Origin: Allobogoriella deserti
GTDB lineage: Bacteria > Actinomycetota > Actinomycetes > Actinomycetales > Actinomycetaceae
NCBI RefSeq assembly: GCF_042680605.1
Contig: NZ_JBHUEE010000002.1
Location: 124,001 to 188,000 of the forward strand
Length of the DNA: 64,000 nt
Reading direction: 5' to 3'
The notes beneath the pieces were generated by a model. The model saw only the letters and a program-made list of their open reading frames with translations, did not search any database and was not told the DNA's origin. The position numbers and the translations under genes were made by a program. How positions within the stretch are numbered: the stretch's first letter is position 1; every line of letters starts with the position of its first letter. Below, piece by piece: positions 1-8,267 of the stretch.

Positions 1-1
1 C

Positions 2-994
2 TCAGTCCTGGGCCGTCCGGGCCGCCGCCGCCATGGTGAGCACGCTGCGCAGATGACTGCGCAGCGCCGGCGTGGCTGCGGCAGTCCACCAGGCCTCGGG
101 CACGTCCTGCGGCTCGACGCTCACGCCCTTGGGGCCGAGGATGCGGGTCAGCAGCACCGAGGACGTCGAGGGCAGCCCGACCACCCGCTGCCCGGCGCGC
201 AGGCCTTGCAGTCGGAGCTCGACCGGTGCGCCCGGTTCGTCCACGGCGACACCCCGCACCTCGCCCAGCCGGTCCAGGAACGCGCGGGTCTCACGCCGGT
301 GCGGGAAGTAGCGCACCGCGCCGTCGGCGGCGAGCTCGCGCAGCCAGCCGAGGTAGGCGTCGGCGTCGACGAGACCGTCGGCGACCATCCCGGAGCCGAT
401 GACGAGCGTGCGCTCGACCGGCGGTGTGCCGGGCAGCTCGGCGCCGGCGAGCCAGGCGAAGGCGTTGACGACGACGCGTACTCCCCGTGCCTCGAGCGCG
501 CCGATGACGTCGGGCTCCAGGGGCATGGCCGTGAAGAGCACGAGCCGCCCGCTGCGGGCCAGCGCGGCGAGACGTCGCGCGGTGAGGCCGCCCAGCGCTC
601 GCCGCGCCCACGGCAGCCGCGGACCGAGGCGCACCACCGGCGTGCCCGCGGTGGCGAGGATACGGGCGAGCTCGACCGTGGCGAGGCCGTCGTCGAGGAG
701 GACCGCGCGCTGCGGGTCACGGCGGCGCAACGAGGTTGCCTGGTAGAGCCCGGAGAACGCGTCGCCGACCAGCTCGACCGGCTCGCCCCGGGCGAACGCC
801 ACCCGGGGCCCGGACATGAAGAACCTCAGCCCGTCCGGCAGGCCGACCTCCTCAAGCGTGCGGCGGGCGTCGTCGAGCGCCGGGACGTCCGTGCGGACGT
901 GGATCCGGGTTCGCTCACCCGCCAGCCCCGCCGCATGGGCCTCGACGGCGCCGAGGAGCTGCAGCGGGGACTCGACGAGTCCGCGTGCGTCCAC
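2..994 (-). CDS. polysialyltransferase-like glycosyltransferase (putative)
   Basis: This 330-residue protein begins at a GTG one codon after the purE stop, so it is probably translated with purE. Its N-terminus (VESPLQLLGAVEAHA) and its overall layout resemble actinobacterial proteins related to alpha-2,8-polysialyltransferases. Those proteins have two Rossmann-like halves and open with a short motif ending in PLQ. The second half contains a run like LVIGSGMVADGLVDADAYLGW and a basic patch PHRRE near residue 230, plausible for binding a nucleotide-sugar phosphate. There is no signal peptide or membrane segment, so it should be cytoplasmic. If the assignment holds, it would transfer a sugar onto a cell-surface glycan, in line with the GtrA-like protein nearby. 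The substrate cannot be inferred. The stop codon falls at the very edge of the window. Confidence 0.5.
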   Translation of the reverse strand: MDARGLVESPLQLLGAVEAHAAGLAGERTRIHVRTDVPALDDARRTLEEVGLPDGLRFFMSGPRVAFARGEPVELVGDAFSGLYQATSLRRRDPQRAVLLDDGLATVELARILATAGTPVVRLGPRLPWARRALGGLTARRLAALARSGRLVLFTAMPLEPDVIGALEARGVRVVVNAFAWLAGAELPGTPPVERTLVIGSGMVADGLVDADAYLGWLRELAADGAVRYFPHRRETRAFLDRLGEVRGVAVDEPGAPVELRLQGLRAGQRVVGLPSTSSVLLTRILGPKGVSVEPQDVPEAWWTAAATPALRSHLRSVLTMAAAARTAQD

Positions 995-1522
995 TCAGGC
1001 TCCGAAGCCCACGCGGTTGGTCCGCTGCGCCCGCAGCCGCGCGCCCTTCTCCTCGGCCTTGGCACGCAGGTCCCCCTGGAAGCCGGCCATGCGCTCGCGC
1101 ACGGCCTGCGCGGTCTCGTCGGTCCCGGCGCCGAGGATCCGGGCGGCGAGGAGGCCGGCGTTCCGCGCTCCGCCGATGGAGACGGTGGCGACCGGCACCC
1201 CGGCCGGCATCTGCACGATGGACAGCAGGGAGTCCATGCCGTCGAGGTGTTGGAGCGGGACGGGGACGCCGATCACCGGCAGCGGAGTGACAGACGCGAG
1301 CATGCCGGGCAGGTGGGCGGCCCCGCCCGCGCCGGCGATGATCACCTGGAGTCCCCGTTCGGCGGCCTGCTCACCGTAGGCGAGCATCTGCTGCGGCATG
1401 CGGTGCGCGGAGACGACGTCGACCTCGGTCTCGACGTCGAACTCGGCCAGCACGTCGGCGGCCTCACGCATCACCGGCCAGTCGGAGTCCGACCCCATGA
1501 CGATCCCGACCGCTGCAGCCAT
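995..1522 (-). CDS. purE: N5-carboxyaminoimidazole ribonucleotide mutase PurE
   Basis: PurE class I converts N5-CAIR to CAIR in purine synthesis, acting on the product of PurK encoded just upstream. The diagnostic N-terminus VGIVMGSDSDWPVM and the SAHRMP segment, which holds the catalytic histidine, are both present. The GAGGAAHLPGM loop and the PVIGVPV strand are also intact. I start the gene at the ATG giving MAAAVGIVMG (175 aa, normal family length) because GGAGG lies 5 nt before it. A longer reading would run into the intergenic repeat array. About 110 nt separate it from purK on the same strand, and that gap holds three 19-bp tandem repeats. The polysialyltransferase-like gene follows with no gap. 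Confidence 0.96.
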   Translation of the reverse strand: MAAAVGIVMGSDSDWPVMREAADVLAEFDVETEVDVVSAHRMPQQMLAYGEQAAERGLQVIIAGAGGAAHLPGMLASVTPLPVIGVPVPLQHLDGMDSLLSIVQMPAGVPVATVSIGGARNAGLLAARILGAGTDETAQAVRERMAGFQGDLRAKAEEKGARLRAQRTNRVGFGA

Positions 1523-1570
1523 CTGTTCCTCCGTTGGTTCGCCGACGTCTCCACGCCCAGTCTCCCACCG

Positions 1571-1627
1571 CCGACTCGTCAACTTTGTGCCGACTCGTCA
1601 ATCCTGTGCCGACTCGTCAATCCTGTG
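1571..1627. repeat. 19-bp tandem repeat array, 3 units (family A)
   Basis: Three head-to-tail 19-bp units fill the purK-purE gap. Read on the minus strand they are CACAGGATTGACGAGTCGG twice and CACAAAGTTGACGAGTCGG once. The period is not a multiple of three, so this is not coding. The array starts 6 nt after the purK stop codon. The same unit, in the opposite orientation relative to its flanking gene, recurs at 39432-39526. Units abut without spacers, so this is not a CRISPR array. Confidence 0.9.
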
Positions 1628-1633
1628 CGCGCA

Positions 1634-2779
1634 TCAGTCCCCGCGCAGCAGCGCGACCGCGCCGTGCGCGGTCCGGCGGGCGGCCTCGAGGTCCGTGCCG
1701 GTGACGGTCACATGCCCGAGCTTGCGCCCGGGTCGGACCTCCTTGCCGTACAGGTGCACCTTGGCGTCCGGGAACCGGCGCATCAGCTCCGGGTAGGCGC
1801 TGCGCGGGTCGGTGAGCTCCGACCCGAGGAGGTTGACCATCACCGCGTGCGACGCCCTCGGCTCGGTGGCACCGAGCGGCCAGTCCAGGACCGCGCGCAG
1901 ATGCTGCTCGAACTGGCTCGTCACGGCGCCGTCGATCGTCCAGTGGCCGGAGTTGTGCGGCCGCATGGCGAGCTCGTTGACGACCAGTCCGGGCCTGCCG
2001 ACGGCCTCGACCTCGAACATCTCGACGGCGAGCACGCCGGTGACGTCCAGGCCGGTGGCGATCTGCTCACCGATCTCCCGTGCCCGCCGGTCGGTCTCCT
2101 CGTCGAGATCCGGCGCCGGGGCGAGCACCTCGAAGCACACCCCGTTCTGCTGGACCGTCTGCACCACCGGCCAGGTCCGCACCTCACCACTGGGCCGCCG
2201 CGCGACGAGGACGGCGAGCTCGCGGACGAAGGGCACCCGCTCCTCGGCGAGCAGGTGCTGCCCGGGTTCGAGCGCGTCCAGCCAGTCGACCGCCTCGGCC
2301 GCGGAGGCCACGACGCGCACCCCTTTGCCGTCGTAGCCGCCGCGGGCGGTCTTGACCACCACCGGCCAGCCCGTCTCGTCCCCGAACCGGTCGAGCTCGG
2401 CCGGGGTGGCCACGGCCGCCCACGCCGGGCAGGGCGCCCCGAGCTCGCCGAGCCGGCGCCGCATGACGATCTTGTCCTGGGCGTGCACGAGTGCGTCCGG
2501 GCCCGGCCGCACCGGGACGCCGTCGGCCACCAGCGCACCGAGCAGGTCACCCGGGACGTGCTCGTGCTCGAAGGTCAGGACCGCGGCGCCGTCCACGATG
2601 CCGCGGACCGCGGCCGAGTCCGACGCCGCACCGACCGGGGCGTCCGGCACGACCTGCGCCGTCGCCACCGTGGGCGATTCCACGAGGACCCGCAGATGGA
2701 TCCCCAGCGCGATTGCCTGCTGCTGCATCATCCGGGCCAGCTGGCCCCCACCGACGACGGCGACCACGGGTGCACTCAC
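1634..2779 (-). CDS. purK: N5-carboxyaminoimidazole ribonucleotide synthase PurK
   Basis: PurK is an ATP-grasp enzyme that carboxylates AIR to N5-CAIR using ATP and bicarbonate, supplying PurE. The protein opens with the dinucleotide-binding-like VVAVVGGGQLARMM typical of PurK. It then shows the ATP-grasp core (VVVKTARGGYDGKGVR, near residues 150-165) and the C-terminal NELAMRPHNSGHWTIDGAVTSQFEQHLRA block that marks the family. Length is 381 aa, normal. I chose the GTG giving VSAPVVAVV because a TAGGCT -10 box ends 8 nt before it, so the mRNA is probably leaderless. No useful SD precedes it. A GTG two codons upstream is possible but would sit almost on the -10 box. Confidence 0.95.
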   Translation of the reverse strand: MSAPVVAVVGGGQLARMMQQQAIALGIHLRVLVESPTVATAQVVPDAPVGAASDSAAVRGIVDGAAVLTFEHEHVPGDLLGALVADGVPVRPGPDALVHAQDKIVMRRRLGELGAPCPAWAAVATPAELDRFGDETGWPVVVKTARGGYDGKGVRVVASAAEAVDWLDALEPGQHLLAEERVPFVRELAVLVARRPSGEVRTWPVVQTVQQNGVCFEVLAPAPDLDEETDRRAREIGEQIATGLDVTGVLAVEMFEVEAVGRPGLVVNELAMRPHNSGHWTIDGAVTSQFEQHLRAVLDWPLGATEPRASHAVMVNLLGSELTDPRSAYPELMRRFPDAKVHLYGKEVRPGRKLGHVTVTGTDLEAARRTAHGAVALLRGD

Positions 2780-2813
2780 GAGCACCGAGCCTAACCTCGT
2801 TACGCTGGGCCGC
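2780..2813. promoter_or_regulatory. compact divergent promoter, purK / GtrA-like gene
   Basis: Only 34 bp separate the two divergent start codons. Back-to-back -10 boxes lie inside: TAGGCT on the minus strand (2788-2793) serves purK and TACGCT on the plus strand (2801-2806) serves the GtrA-like gene, with 7 bp between them. Each box sits 7-8 nt before a GTG start, so both transcripts look leaderless. The -35 region of each promoter must lie within the other gene's 5' end. Confidence 0.7.
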
Positions 2814-3353
2814 GTGACGAGGTCCGATCCGCCCGCCCCCGCGCCCGTGACGGCGGACCGACCGGACGCCCCCGCCCGGGCGACCGCACCGGCGGGGTTC
2901 GCGACGCGGCTGCGGCGGGGCCAGAGCCTCGGGGCGTGGCTGGCCGAGGTGCTGCGGTTCTGTGCCGTCGGTGGGATGGCGTACGTCGTCGATGTCGGCC
3001 TGTTCAACCTGCTGCGCTTCGGACCGGGCGAGCTGCTCGGTGACAGGCCGTTGACGGCGAAGGTGGTCTCGGTCGCCGTCTCCGTCCTGTTCGCCTGGAT
3101 CGGCAACCGGCGCTGGACGTTCGCCGCCACGCGCCGCACGGCACGGCGACGCGAACTCACGCTGTTCGTCGCCGTGAACATCGGCGGCATGCTCATCGCC
3201 GTCGGCTGCCTCGCCGTCAGCCACTACGCCCTGGGGCTGACCTCGCCGCTGGCGGACAACATCGCCGCCAACGGCGTCGGCCTGGTGCTCGGCACCGCCT
3301 TCCGCTACGTCTGCTACCGGTACCTCGTCTTCACCGGCCCGGCTCGGAGATGA
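2814..3353 (+). CDS. GtrA-family membrane protein
   Basis: This 179-residue protein has a Pro/Ala-rich cytoplasmic N-terminus of about 50 residues followed by four predicted membrane helices, the layout of the GtrA/DPMS-like family. The family hallmarks are visible: FCAVGGMAYVVDVGLFNLLR in the first helix, NRRWTFAA after the second, and the C-terminal RYVCYRYLVF. GtrA-like proteins are thought to help flip or transfer polyprenyl-linked sugars for surface glycans. The precise role here is unknown. The start is the GTG 7 nt after a TACGCT -10 box, implying a leaderless mRNA. Its 3' end overlaps the convergent YhhN-like gene by 23 bp. Confidence 0.87.
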   Translation: MTRSDPPAPAPVTADRPDAPARATAPAGFATRLRRGQSLGAWLAEVLRFCAVGGMAYVVDVGLFNLLRFGPGELLGDRPLTAKVVSVAVSVLFAWIGNRRWTFAATRRTARRRELTLFVAVNIGGMLIAVGCLAVSHYALGLTSPLADNIAANGVGLVLGTAFRYVCYRYLVFTGPARR

Positions 3354-4029
3354 TCGGCTCGCCCCGGCGGGCGGCCCGCAGGGCGCCGGCGACGAGCAGC
3401 GCCTGGGCGGCGATGTAGGTCGACATGACGAGGAAACCGTCCAGCGGGATGGTCACTCCGGCGAGGTCGCGCACACCGATCAAGCCGTCGGAGACCACGA
3501 ACAACGCACCACCGACGGTCCCGTAGACACCGAGCCCGGTCGCCAGGACCGCGGTCACGCAGAGCACGACGGCGTAGACCGCGGCCGGCAGCACCAGGAT
3601 CCCGCCGGCCAGGACGCACAGACCGATGATGACGACGGCGACCTCGGCGTAGATCGCGATCGGCCAGAACCGGGACAGGCCGGCCGGCGGCGCGGCTCGC
3701 CACAGCGGGTAGAACGCGGCGCTGTAGGCGGACAGCGCCAGGAGGAAGCACCCGAGCATGACGACGAACGCGACGTCGCCGGCCAGCAGTTTGGGCAGGC
3801 TGTCGCCCAGCCAGGACAGCGCGAGAGCCAGCAGCACATCACGGACGATTCGCCCGCGCACCCCGGAGGTGACGACGGCGAGGGCCAGTGCCGGCATGAG
3901 CAGCACCTGGGTGAGGTCGGCCAGGGCGGACCGGTCGGCGAGCTGGGCGGCGAGATGGACGGCCGCCAGGACGGCGAAGACGTGCCACACCGGACGTGTC
4001 CACGCGCTCCTCGGTCCGCTCACGCTCAC
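3331..4029 (-). CDS. YhhN-family membrane protein (lysoplasmalogenase-like)
   Basis: A 232-residue protein with about seven to eight hydrophobic helices. The segment LLALALSWLGDSLPKLL (helix 3) and the run GALFVVSDGLIGVR near the C-terminus match the YhhN/TMEM86 family, whose conserved Asp residues (here in LGDSLP and VSDGLI) are considered catalytic. Characterised animal TMEM86B hydrolyses lysoplasmalogens, but the substrate of bacterial members is mostly unproven. The start GTG overlaps the histidine kinase stop in a GTGA arrangement, so the gene is translationally coupled as third gene of the response regulator-kinase operon. It ends inside the convergent GtrA-like gene. Confidence 0.82.
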   Translation of the reverse strand: MSVSGPRSAWTRPVWHVFAVLAAVHLAAQLADRSALADLTQVLLMPALALAVVTSGVRGRIVRDVLLALALSWLGDSLPKLLAGDVAFVVMLGCFLLALSAYSAAFYPLWRAAPPAGLSRFWPIAIYAEVAVVIIGLCVLAGGILVLPAAVYAVVLCVTAVLATGLGVYGTVGGALFVVSDGLIGVRDLAGVTIPLDGFLVMSTYIAAQALLVAGALRAARRGEPIISEPGR

Positions 4030-5354
4030 CGCCGCCGGCGCCGCCGCCCGACCGTGACCAGTCCGCCCTGCGGTAGCACCACATCCGGGTCGAGACTGGC
4101 CGGGAGCGCGTTGAGAAAGACCGTGAAGATCGGCGGACGGCGTTGGCTGAGCTCCAGGCGCCCGCCGTCGGCGGCGACGAGGTCCTTGGCGAGCGCGAGC
4201 CCGATGCCGGTCCCGGAGCCGCCCGAGACGTGCTTGGTGAAGATGTCCGGCGCCACCTCGTCGCTGACGCCCTCCCCCTCGTCCAGCACGTCGATGAACA
4301 CGCCGCTGTTCTTGCCCTTCCCGGACGCCCGGGCCCGCACGGTCGTGGTGCCGTCGCCGTACTTCAGCGAGTTCTCGATGAGGGTCGCGAGGACCTGTGC
4401 GAGCGATCCTGGGGTGGCGAGCACCGAGATCTTCGCGGCGTCCTCGAACACCAGCGGCCGGCCGGCCCGCGCGAACGCCGGCGCCCATTCCTCCTCCTGC
4501 TGGGCGAACACCTCGTCGAGGTGGACGGCCTCGGTGGTCCCGCCGGACCCGGACCGTGAGGACTTGAGGAGATCTTCGACCACGCCGGTGAGCCGTTCGA
4601 CCTGCTCGAGCGAAACCCGGGCCTCCTCCCGGACCTCCTCCTGCTCGGCCAGCGCCAGGATCTCCTCCAGCCGCATCGACAGCGCCGTCAACGGGGTGCG
4701 CAGCTGGTGCGAGGCGTCCGCGGCGAACTGCCGCTCCGCGGCCAGGCGCCCGGCCATCCGGTCGGCACTGCGCACCAGCTCCGCCGCCACCAGGTCGATC
4801 TCCTCGATCCCGGAGGTCTCCCACCGGGGCCGCGCCTGACCGGAGCCCAGCTGCTCCGCGGAGGCGGCCAGGTAGATCAGGGGTGCCGAGAGCGCGCGCG
4901 CCTGGCGGCGCGCCACCACGACGCCGACGGCGAGGGCGATCGCCGCGCCGGCGACGACGAGGATCACCACCTGGACGACGCGCCACTGCACCGCCGCGGC
5001 GTCGATCTCCATGCGGACCGTGGCGCCGGAGGGGGTGATCTGCGAGGAGTAGAGCACTCGCCCGTCGATGGCGGGCCCGGCGCGGTACTCGGAGCCGTCC
5101 GGGCCGCGCACGATGATCGAGGCCGGGGGCTGCCCCCCGCCGCCGACCCACGGTTCGAGCATCGAGGAGTCGAGGTCCTCGGGCAGGTTGATCCGACGCT
5201 CCACGGAACGCCCGAGGGAGGAGACCCGCAGGTCCAGCGTGGCGTTCTCGTTCTCCCAGACGATGAAGCCGCCGAAGACGGCGATCGGGACGCCGAGGAT
5301 GAGCACCGCCACGGTGACCGCGACGGTGATCATCTGAACGGCGCGACGGCGCAC
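4026..5354 (-). CDS. two-component sensor histidine kinase
   Basis: This 442-residue membrane kinase is laid out as TM1 (about residues 8-32), an extracytoplasmic sensor loop of about 95 residues, TM2 (about 128-150) and a HAMP-like linker. The HisKA dimerisation helix follows with the H-box ASHQLRTPLTAL (phosphorylated His near 216). The HATPase domain has an N-box (LATLIENSLKYGDG), a G1 region (DVLDEGEGVS) and a G2 region (GGSGTGIGLALAKDL). All catalytic landmarks are intact. It starts with GTG 6 nt after the response regulator stop, so both are one transcript. The C-terminus ends in a run of arginines. The signal is unknown. It phosphorylates the regulator encoded directly upstream. Confidence 0.93.
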   Translation of the reverse strand: MRRRAVQMITVAVTVAVLILGVPIAVFGGFIVWENENATLDLRVSSLGRSVERRINLPEDLDSSMLEPWVGGGGQPPASIIVRGPDGSEYRAGPAIDGRVLYSSQITPSGATVRMEIDAAAVQWRVVQVVILVVAGAAIALAVGVVVARRQARALSAPLIYLAASAEQLGSGQARPRWETSGIEEIDLVAAELVRSADRMAGRLAAERQFAADASHQLRTPLTALSMRLEEILALAEQEEVREEARVSLEQVERLTGVVEDLLKSSRSGSGGTTEAVHLDEVFAQQEEEWAPAFARAGRPLVFEDAAKISVLATPGSLAQVLATLIENSLKYGDGTTTVRARASGKGKNSGVFIDVLDEGEGVSDEVAPDIFTKHVSGGSGTGIGLALAKDLVAADGGRLELSQRRPPIFTVFLNALPASLDPDVVLPQGGLVTVGRRRRRR

Positions 5355-5360
5355 GGCGCG

Positions 5361-6053
5361 CTACCCGTCGGCGCTGGTGGACTCGAAGCGGAACCCCATC
5401 CCGCGGACCGTGGTGATGTACTTCGGGTCGTTGGCGTCGTCGCCGAGCTTGCGGCGCAACCAGGACACGTGCATGTCGAGGGTCTTGGTCGAGCCGGTCG
5501 GGTCGGTGCCCCACACCTCCCGCATGAGGGTCTCGCGGCTGACCACCGACCCGGCGTCGCGCACGAGCACCCGCAGCAGGTCGAACTCCTTCGCGGTCAG
5601 GTGCATCTCGCGGTTGCCGCGGAAGGCACGGTGGGCGGCGACGTCCACCCGCACGTCCTTCGCGGACAGCTCGTCGTCCTCCGTCACGTCACCGCCGGCC
5701 CGGCGCAGCAGCGCGCGGACGCGGGCGAGGAGTTCGGCGAGCCGGAACGGCTTGGTCACGTAGTCGTCGGCGCCGGCGTCCAGACCGACGACGAGATCGA
5801 CCTCGTCCGCGCGCGCCGTCAGCACGAGGATCGGCACCGACATGCCCTGGCCCCGGATGTGGCGCGCCACGTCGAGGCCGTCCATGTCGGGCAGGCCCAG
5901 GTCCAGGACGACGAGATCGACACCGCCGGCGAGATCCTCGATGGCCCCCTTACCGGTGCCGTGGGGACGGACGTCGTAGCCCTCGCGCCCGAGCGCCCGA
6001 GCCAGGGGCTCCGCGATGGCGGGATCGTCCTCGACGAGCAGCACATTGGTCAC
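5361..6053 (-). CDS. OmpR-family response regulator
   Basis: A 230-residue DNA-binding response regulator. The receiver domain has the acidic pair in VEDDPA, phospho-acceptor Asp51 (VVLDLGLPD) and the conserved Lys in TKPF. The C-terminal winged helix shows LTAKEFDLLRVLVRDAG, SRETLMREVWG and the recognition segment TLDMHVSWLRRKLG, followed by TVRGMGFRFE. It is the first gene of an operon with the kinase and the YhhN-like protein. The GTG start lies 6 nt after a TAGACT -10 box, so the mRNA is most likely leaderless. Target genes cannot be inferred from the window. Confidence 0.94.
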   Translation of the reverse strand: MTNVLLVEDDPAIAEPLARALGREGYDVRPHGTGKGAIEDLAGGVDLVVLDLGLPDMDGLDVARHIRGQGMSVPILVLTARADEVDLVVGLDAGADDYVTKPFRLAELLARVRALLRRAGGDVTEDDELSAKDVRVDVAAHRAFRGNREMHLTAKEFDLLRVLVRDAGSVVSRETLMREVWGTDPTGSTKTLDMHVSWLRRKLGDDANDPKYITTVRGMGFRFESTSADG

Positions 6054-6059
6054 GCGGCG

Positions 6060-6090
6060 AGTCTAAGCCAGATTCTCAAGAGCAGGTCAA
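6060..6090 (-). promoter_or_regulatory. promoter of the two-component operon
   Basis: On the minus strand a TTGACC -35 (6085-6090) and a TAGACT -10 (6060-6065) are separated by 19 bp. The response regulator GTG begins 6 nt after the -10. This is one of the best sigma-70-type matches in the window. The remaining 97 bp up to 6187 hold no recognisable feature. Confidence 0.65.
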
Positions 6091-6187
6091 ACATCGCCAT
6101 GATTGCGTGCGGAGGGTGCCATCGCCGCTGGTGGCCGCCCTGCCCGCGCCATGGCCGCGCTCCCCGGGCGGTGGCGCGCCGCTCAGG

Positions 6188-7315
6188 TCACCGGGGCAGT
6201 CGCCGCAGTTCGATCGGCGAGACCTGACCGAGCCCCTGCAGCTCCGCGACCGCGCGCGGGACCATCGTGAATCTCCCGGCCGCCGACGTCCGCGCCAGGG
6301 TCTGCGCGCTGGCCGCGTCCATGAGGATCGAGCCGGCCGGGGCGACGTCGACGAGCCGGGAGGCGAGGTTCACAGTGGGGCCGAAGATGTCACCGTGCCG
6401 GGAAATGACCCCGCCCCATACGACGGAGGCTCGCACCGGCAGCATGTTCTCCTTGCGCTGGAGCGCCGCGAGCAGGTCGCTGGCGACGTCGGCGGCGGTG
6501 GTCAGCTCGTCGGCGACGAACAGGATCGCGTCGCCGATGGTCTTGACCACCCGCGCACCGTGTGTGGTGATGACGTCGCGCGAGGTGTATTCGAAGGTCT
6601 GCACCAGGTCCGCGAGTGCCTGCGAGCCGAGCTCGGTCGAGCGGCGCGTGTAGGCGACCATGTCGACGAACCCGACGGCCCGGGTAAGCGGCATGTGGAA
6701 CGGATCCGTGTCCGGCCGGCCCGTCCCGGTGACCTCGGCCTCGGTGCGCACCATGAGCGCGGCGAGCTGGCGCCGCCAGGAGTAGGTCAGCTGGGACTGC
6801 AGGACGTCGACCATCTCCGGCAGCCGGTCGAGGACGACCAGGCGGGCGGAGACGTCGTCGAGCCCGAGCTGACGGGCGATCCCGTCCACCAGGGCCTCGG
6901 TCTGCCACAGCACCAGCCGGTCCGTGGTGTGCGACTGGGCACGCAGCAACGAGATCGCCGTCGTCGTGTCGATGCGCTCATCGGAGATGAGCTGGCCCAT
7001 GACGCGCAGGGCGTTGACGTCGATGTCGCCGAAGGCGACCGCATCGTCCTTGACGTTCGGAAAGCCCATGGCCTTCCAGAACGTCCGGGCGAAGTCGACA
7101 CTGACGCCCGCTTTCTCGGCAAGCTCGACGATGGTGTACCGGCGGGAGCCGCCGAGGAGCTGCTCGACGGATCCGCGCACGGAGGAATCGTCCGCGCCCG
7201 AGGCCTCACCGATGTCGTCCACACCGGGATCGGCCGTGGAGGCGCCACCCGGGTCGGTGTGGTCGTCGACGGTGACCTCGCCGTCCCAGGGATGACGTGC
7301 CGGACTCTCGCTCAC
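6188..7315 (-). CDS. class III adenylate/guanylate cyclase with regulatory N-terminus
   Basis: A soluble 375-residue class III nucleotide cyclase. Residues about 60-200 match the helical adenylate cyclase regulatory domain of actinobacteria (SRRYTIVELAEKAGVSVDFARTFWKAMGFP). The C-terminal catalytic domain carries the first metal-binding Asp in GFVDMVAYT (about residue 215) and the Lys and second Asp in VVKTIGDAILF. It also has the HGDIFGPTVNLASRL block, whose Asn and Arg stabilise the transition state. Lys and Asp at the base-recognition positions suggest ATP as substrate. The GTG start lies 6 nt after a TACCCT -10 box. It follows birA on the same strand, 76 nt away, with its own promoter. 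Confidence 0.92.
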   Translation of the reverse strand: MSESPARHPWDGEVTVDDHTDPGGASTADPGVDDIGEASGADDSSVRGSVEQLLGGSRRYTIVELAEKAGVSVDFARTFWKAMGFPNVKDDAVAFGDIDVNALRVMGQLISDERIDTTTAISLLRAQSHTTDRLVLWQTEALVDGIARQLGLDDVSARLVVLDRLPEMVDVLQSQLTYSWRRQLAALMVRTEAEVTGTGRPDTDPFHMPLTRAVGFVDMVAYTRRSTELGSQALADLVQTFEYTSRDVITTHGARVVKTIGDAILFVADELTTAADVASDLLAALQRKENMLPVRASVVWGGVISRHGDIFGPTVNLASRLVDVAPAGSILMDAASAQTLARTSAAGRFTMVPRAVAELQGLGQVSPIELRRLPR

Positions 7316-7321
7316 ACCTCG

Positions 7322-7327
7322 AGGGTA
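7322..7327 (-). promoter_or_regulatory. -10 box of the adenylate cyclase gene
   Basis: TACCCT on the minus strand, 6 nt from the GTG start. This spacing leaves no room for an SD and indicates a leaderless transcript. Confidence 0.5.
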
Positions 7328-7391
7328 GTGCTGGCCACTGGGAGCCGGCTGGACGCAGTCAGGGAGCCCGCCGAGCGGATCCGGCGGGGTC

Positions 7392-8201
7392 TCAGCCGGC
7401 CGCACGGAGATGGTGCACGTCGCCCGCGGCGACGGCGGTCACCGCCTCGCCGGTGTCGACCAGCAGGTGGCCGTTCCGGTCCAGCCCGACGGCGCGGCCC
7501 GACGGTCCCGACCCGCCGGGCAGATCGACGCGCACGTCGGTCCCCAGAGTCGTGCAGGCCGCGGAGACCTCCGCGTGCAGGCCGGCGGTCTCGACGTCGC
7601 CGCCCGCCGCGGACCATCGCCGCAGCAGCGGCATGAGCTCGCCGCCGACCGCGTCCAGCACCTCGGGCACCTCGGCCCGGCTGCCGAGCAGCCGCAGCGA
7701 CGTCGCCCACGGCACCGGCAGCTCCCCCGCGGACTGGGCGACGTTGACCCCGATGCCGGCGACGGCGGCCGGGGGCGGCGTCGGGAGCACCTCGACGAGG
7801 ATGCCGGCCAGTTTGCGGACGTGGCCCCAACCTTCGACGTCGTCGTCACCGGCGCCGGCGGCCACGACGTCGTTGGGCCACTTGACCGAGACGCCGGCTC
7901 CGGGGACCAACGCCGAGGTGGCGCGTTGAACGGCCAGACCGACGAGGAGCGGCAACCACCCGAACGTCTCGGCCGGCACGCCCGGCCGCAGCAGCACGGA
8001 GGCCGTCAGCGCCGTCCCGGCGGGCGTCTGCCACGTCCGGCCGGCCCGGCCTCGGCCGGCATCCTGGTGATCGGCGACGAGGACGGCGCCGTGCGGCCAG
8101 GCGGGTGGGTCGGCGAGCGCCGCCGCGCGCAGGTCGGCGTTGGTCGAGCCGGTGCGCCCCAGGCGCACCACGCGGGCGAACGGACTGTCCACGGGTAGCA
8201 C
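7392..8201 (-). CDS. birA: biotin-[acetyl-CoA-carboxylase] ligase BirA
   Basis: This 269-residue enzyme activates biotin as biotinyl-AMP and attaches it to the carrier lysine of biotin-dependent carboxylases, here presumably the accA/BC product encoded at 22.4 kb. The biotinoyl-AMP loop GRGRAGRTWQTPAG, the catalytic KWPNDVV and the KLAGILVEV strand are all intact, followed by the small C-terminal SH3-like cap. There is no N-terminal helix-turn-helix, so it is a monofunctional ligase without repressor activity. The GTG start is preceded by an AGGTG-type SD. It faces away from accD, with the DedA-like gene between them. Confidence 0.94.
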   Translation of the reverse strand: MLPVDSPFARVVRLGRTGSTNADLRAAALADPPAWPHGAVLVADHQDAGRGRAGRTWQTPAGTALTASVLLRPGVPAETFGWLPLLVGLAVQRATSALVPGAGVSVKWPNDVVAAGAGDDDVEGWGHVRKLAGILVEVLPTPPPAAVAGIGVNVAQSAGELPVPWATSLRLLGSRAEVPEVLDAVGGELMPLLRRWSAAGGDVETAGLHAEVSAACTTLGTDVRVDLPGGSGPSGRAVGLDRNGHLLVDTGEAVTAVAAGDVHHLRAAG

Positions 8202-8267
8202 TCTTTCACCTGCTGTCCCGTTCTCCTACCCGCTCCCCGACCTGCCCCTCTCCTACCCCGATCGGCC

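Noticed and set aside
53..2794. A 913-codon plus-strand open frame across purE and purK
   Set aside because: It is the antisense shadow of two clearly recognisable minus-strand purine genes. In this GC-rich DNA long antisense frames are routine, and its translation has no family-like sequence.
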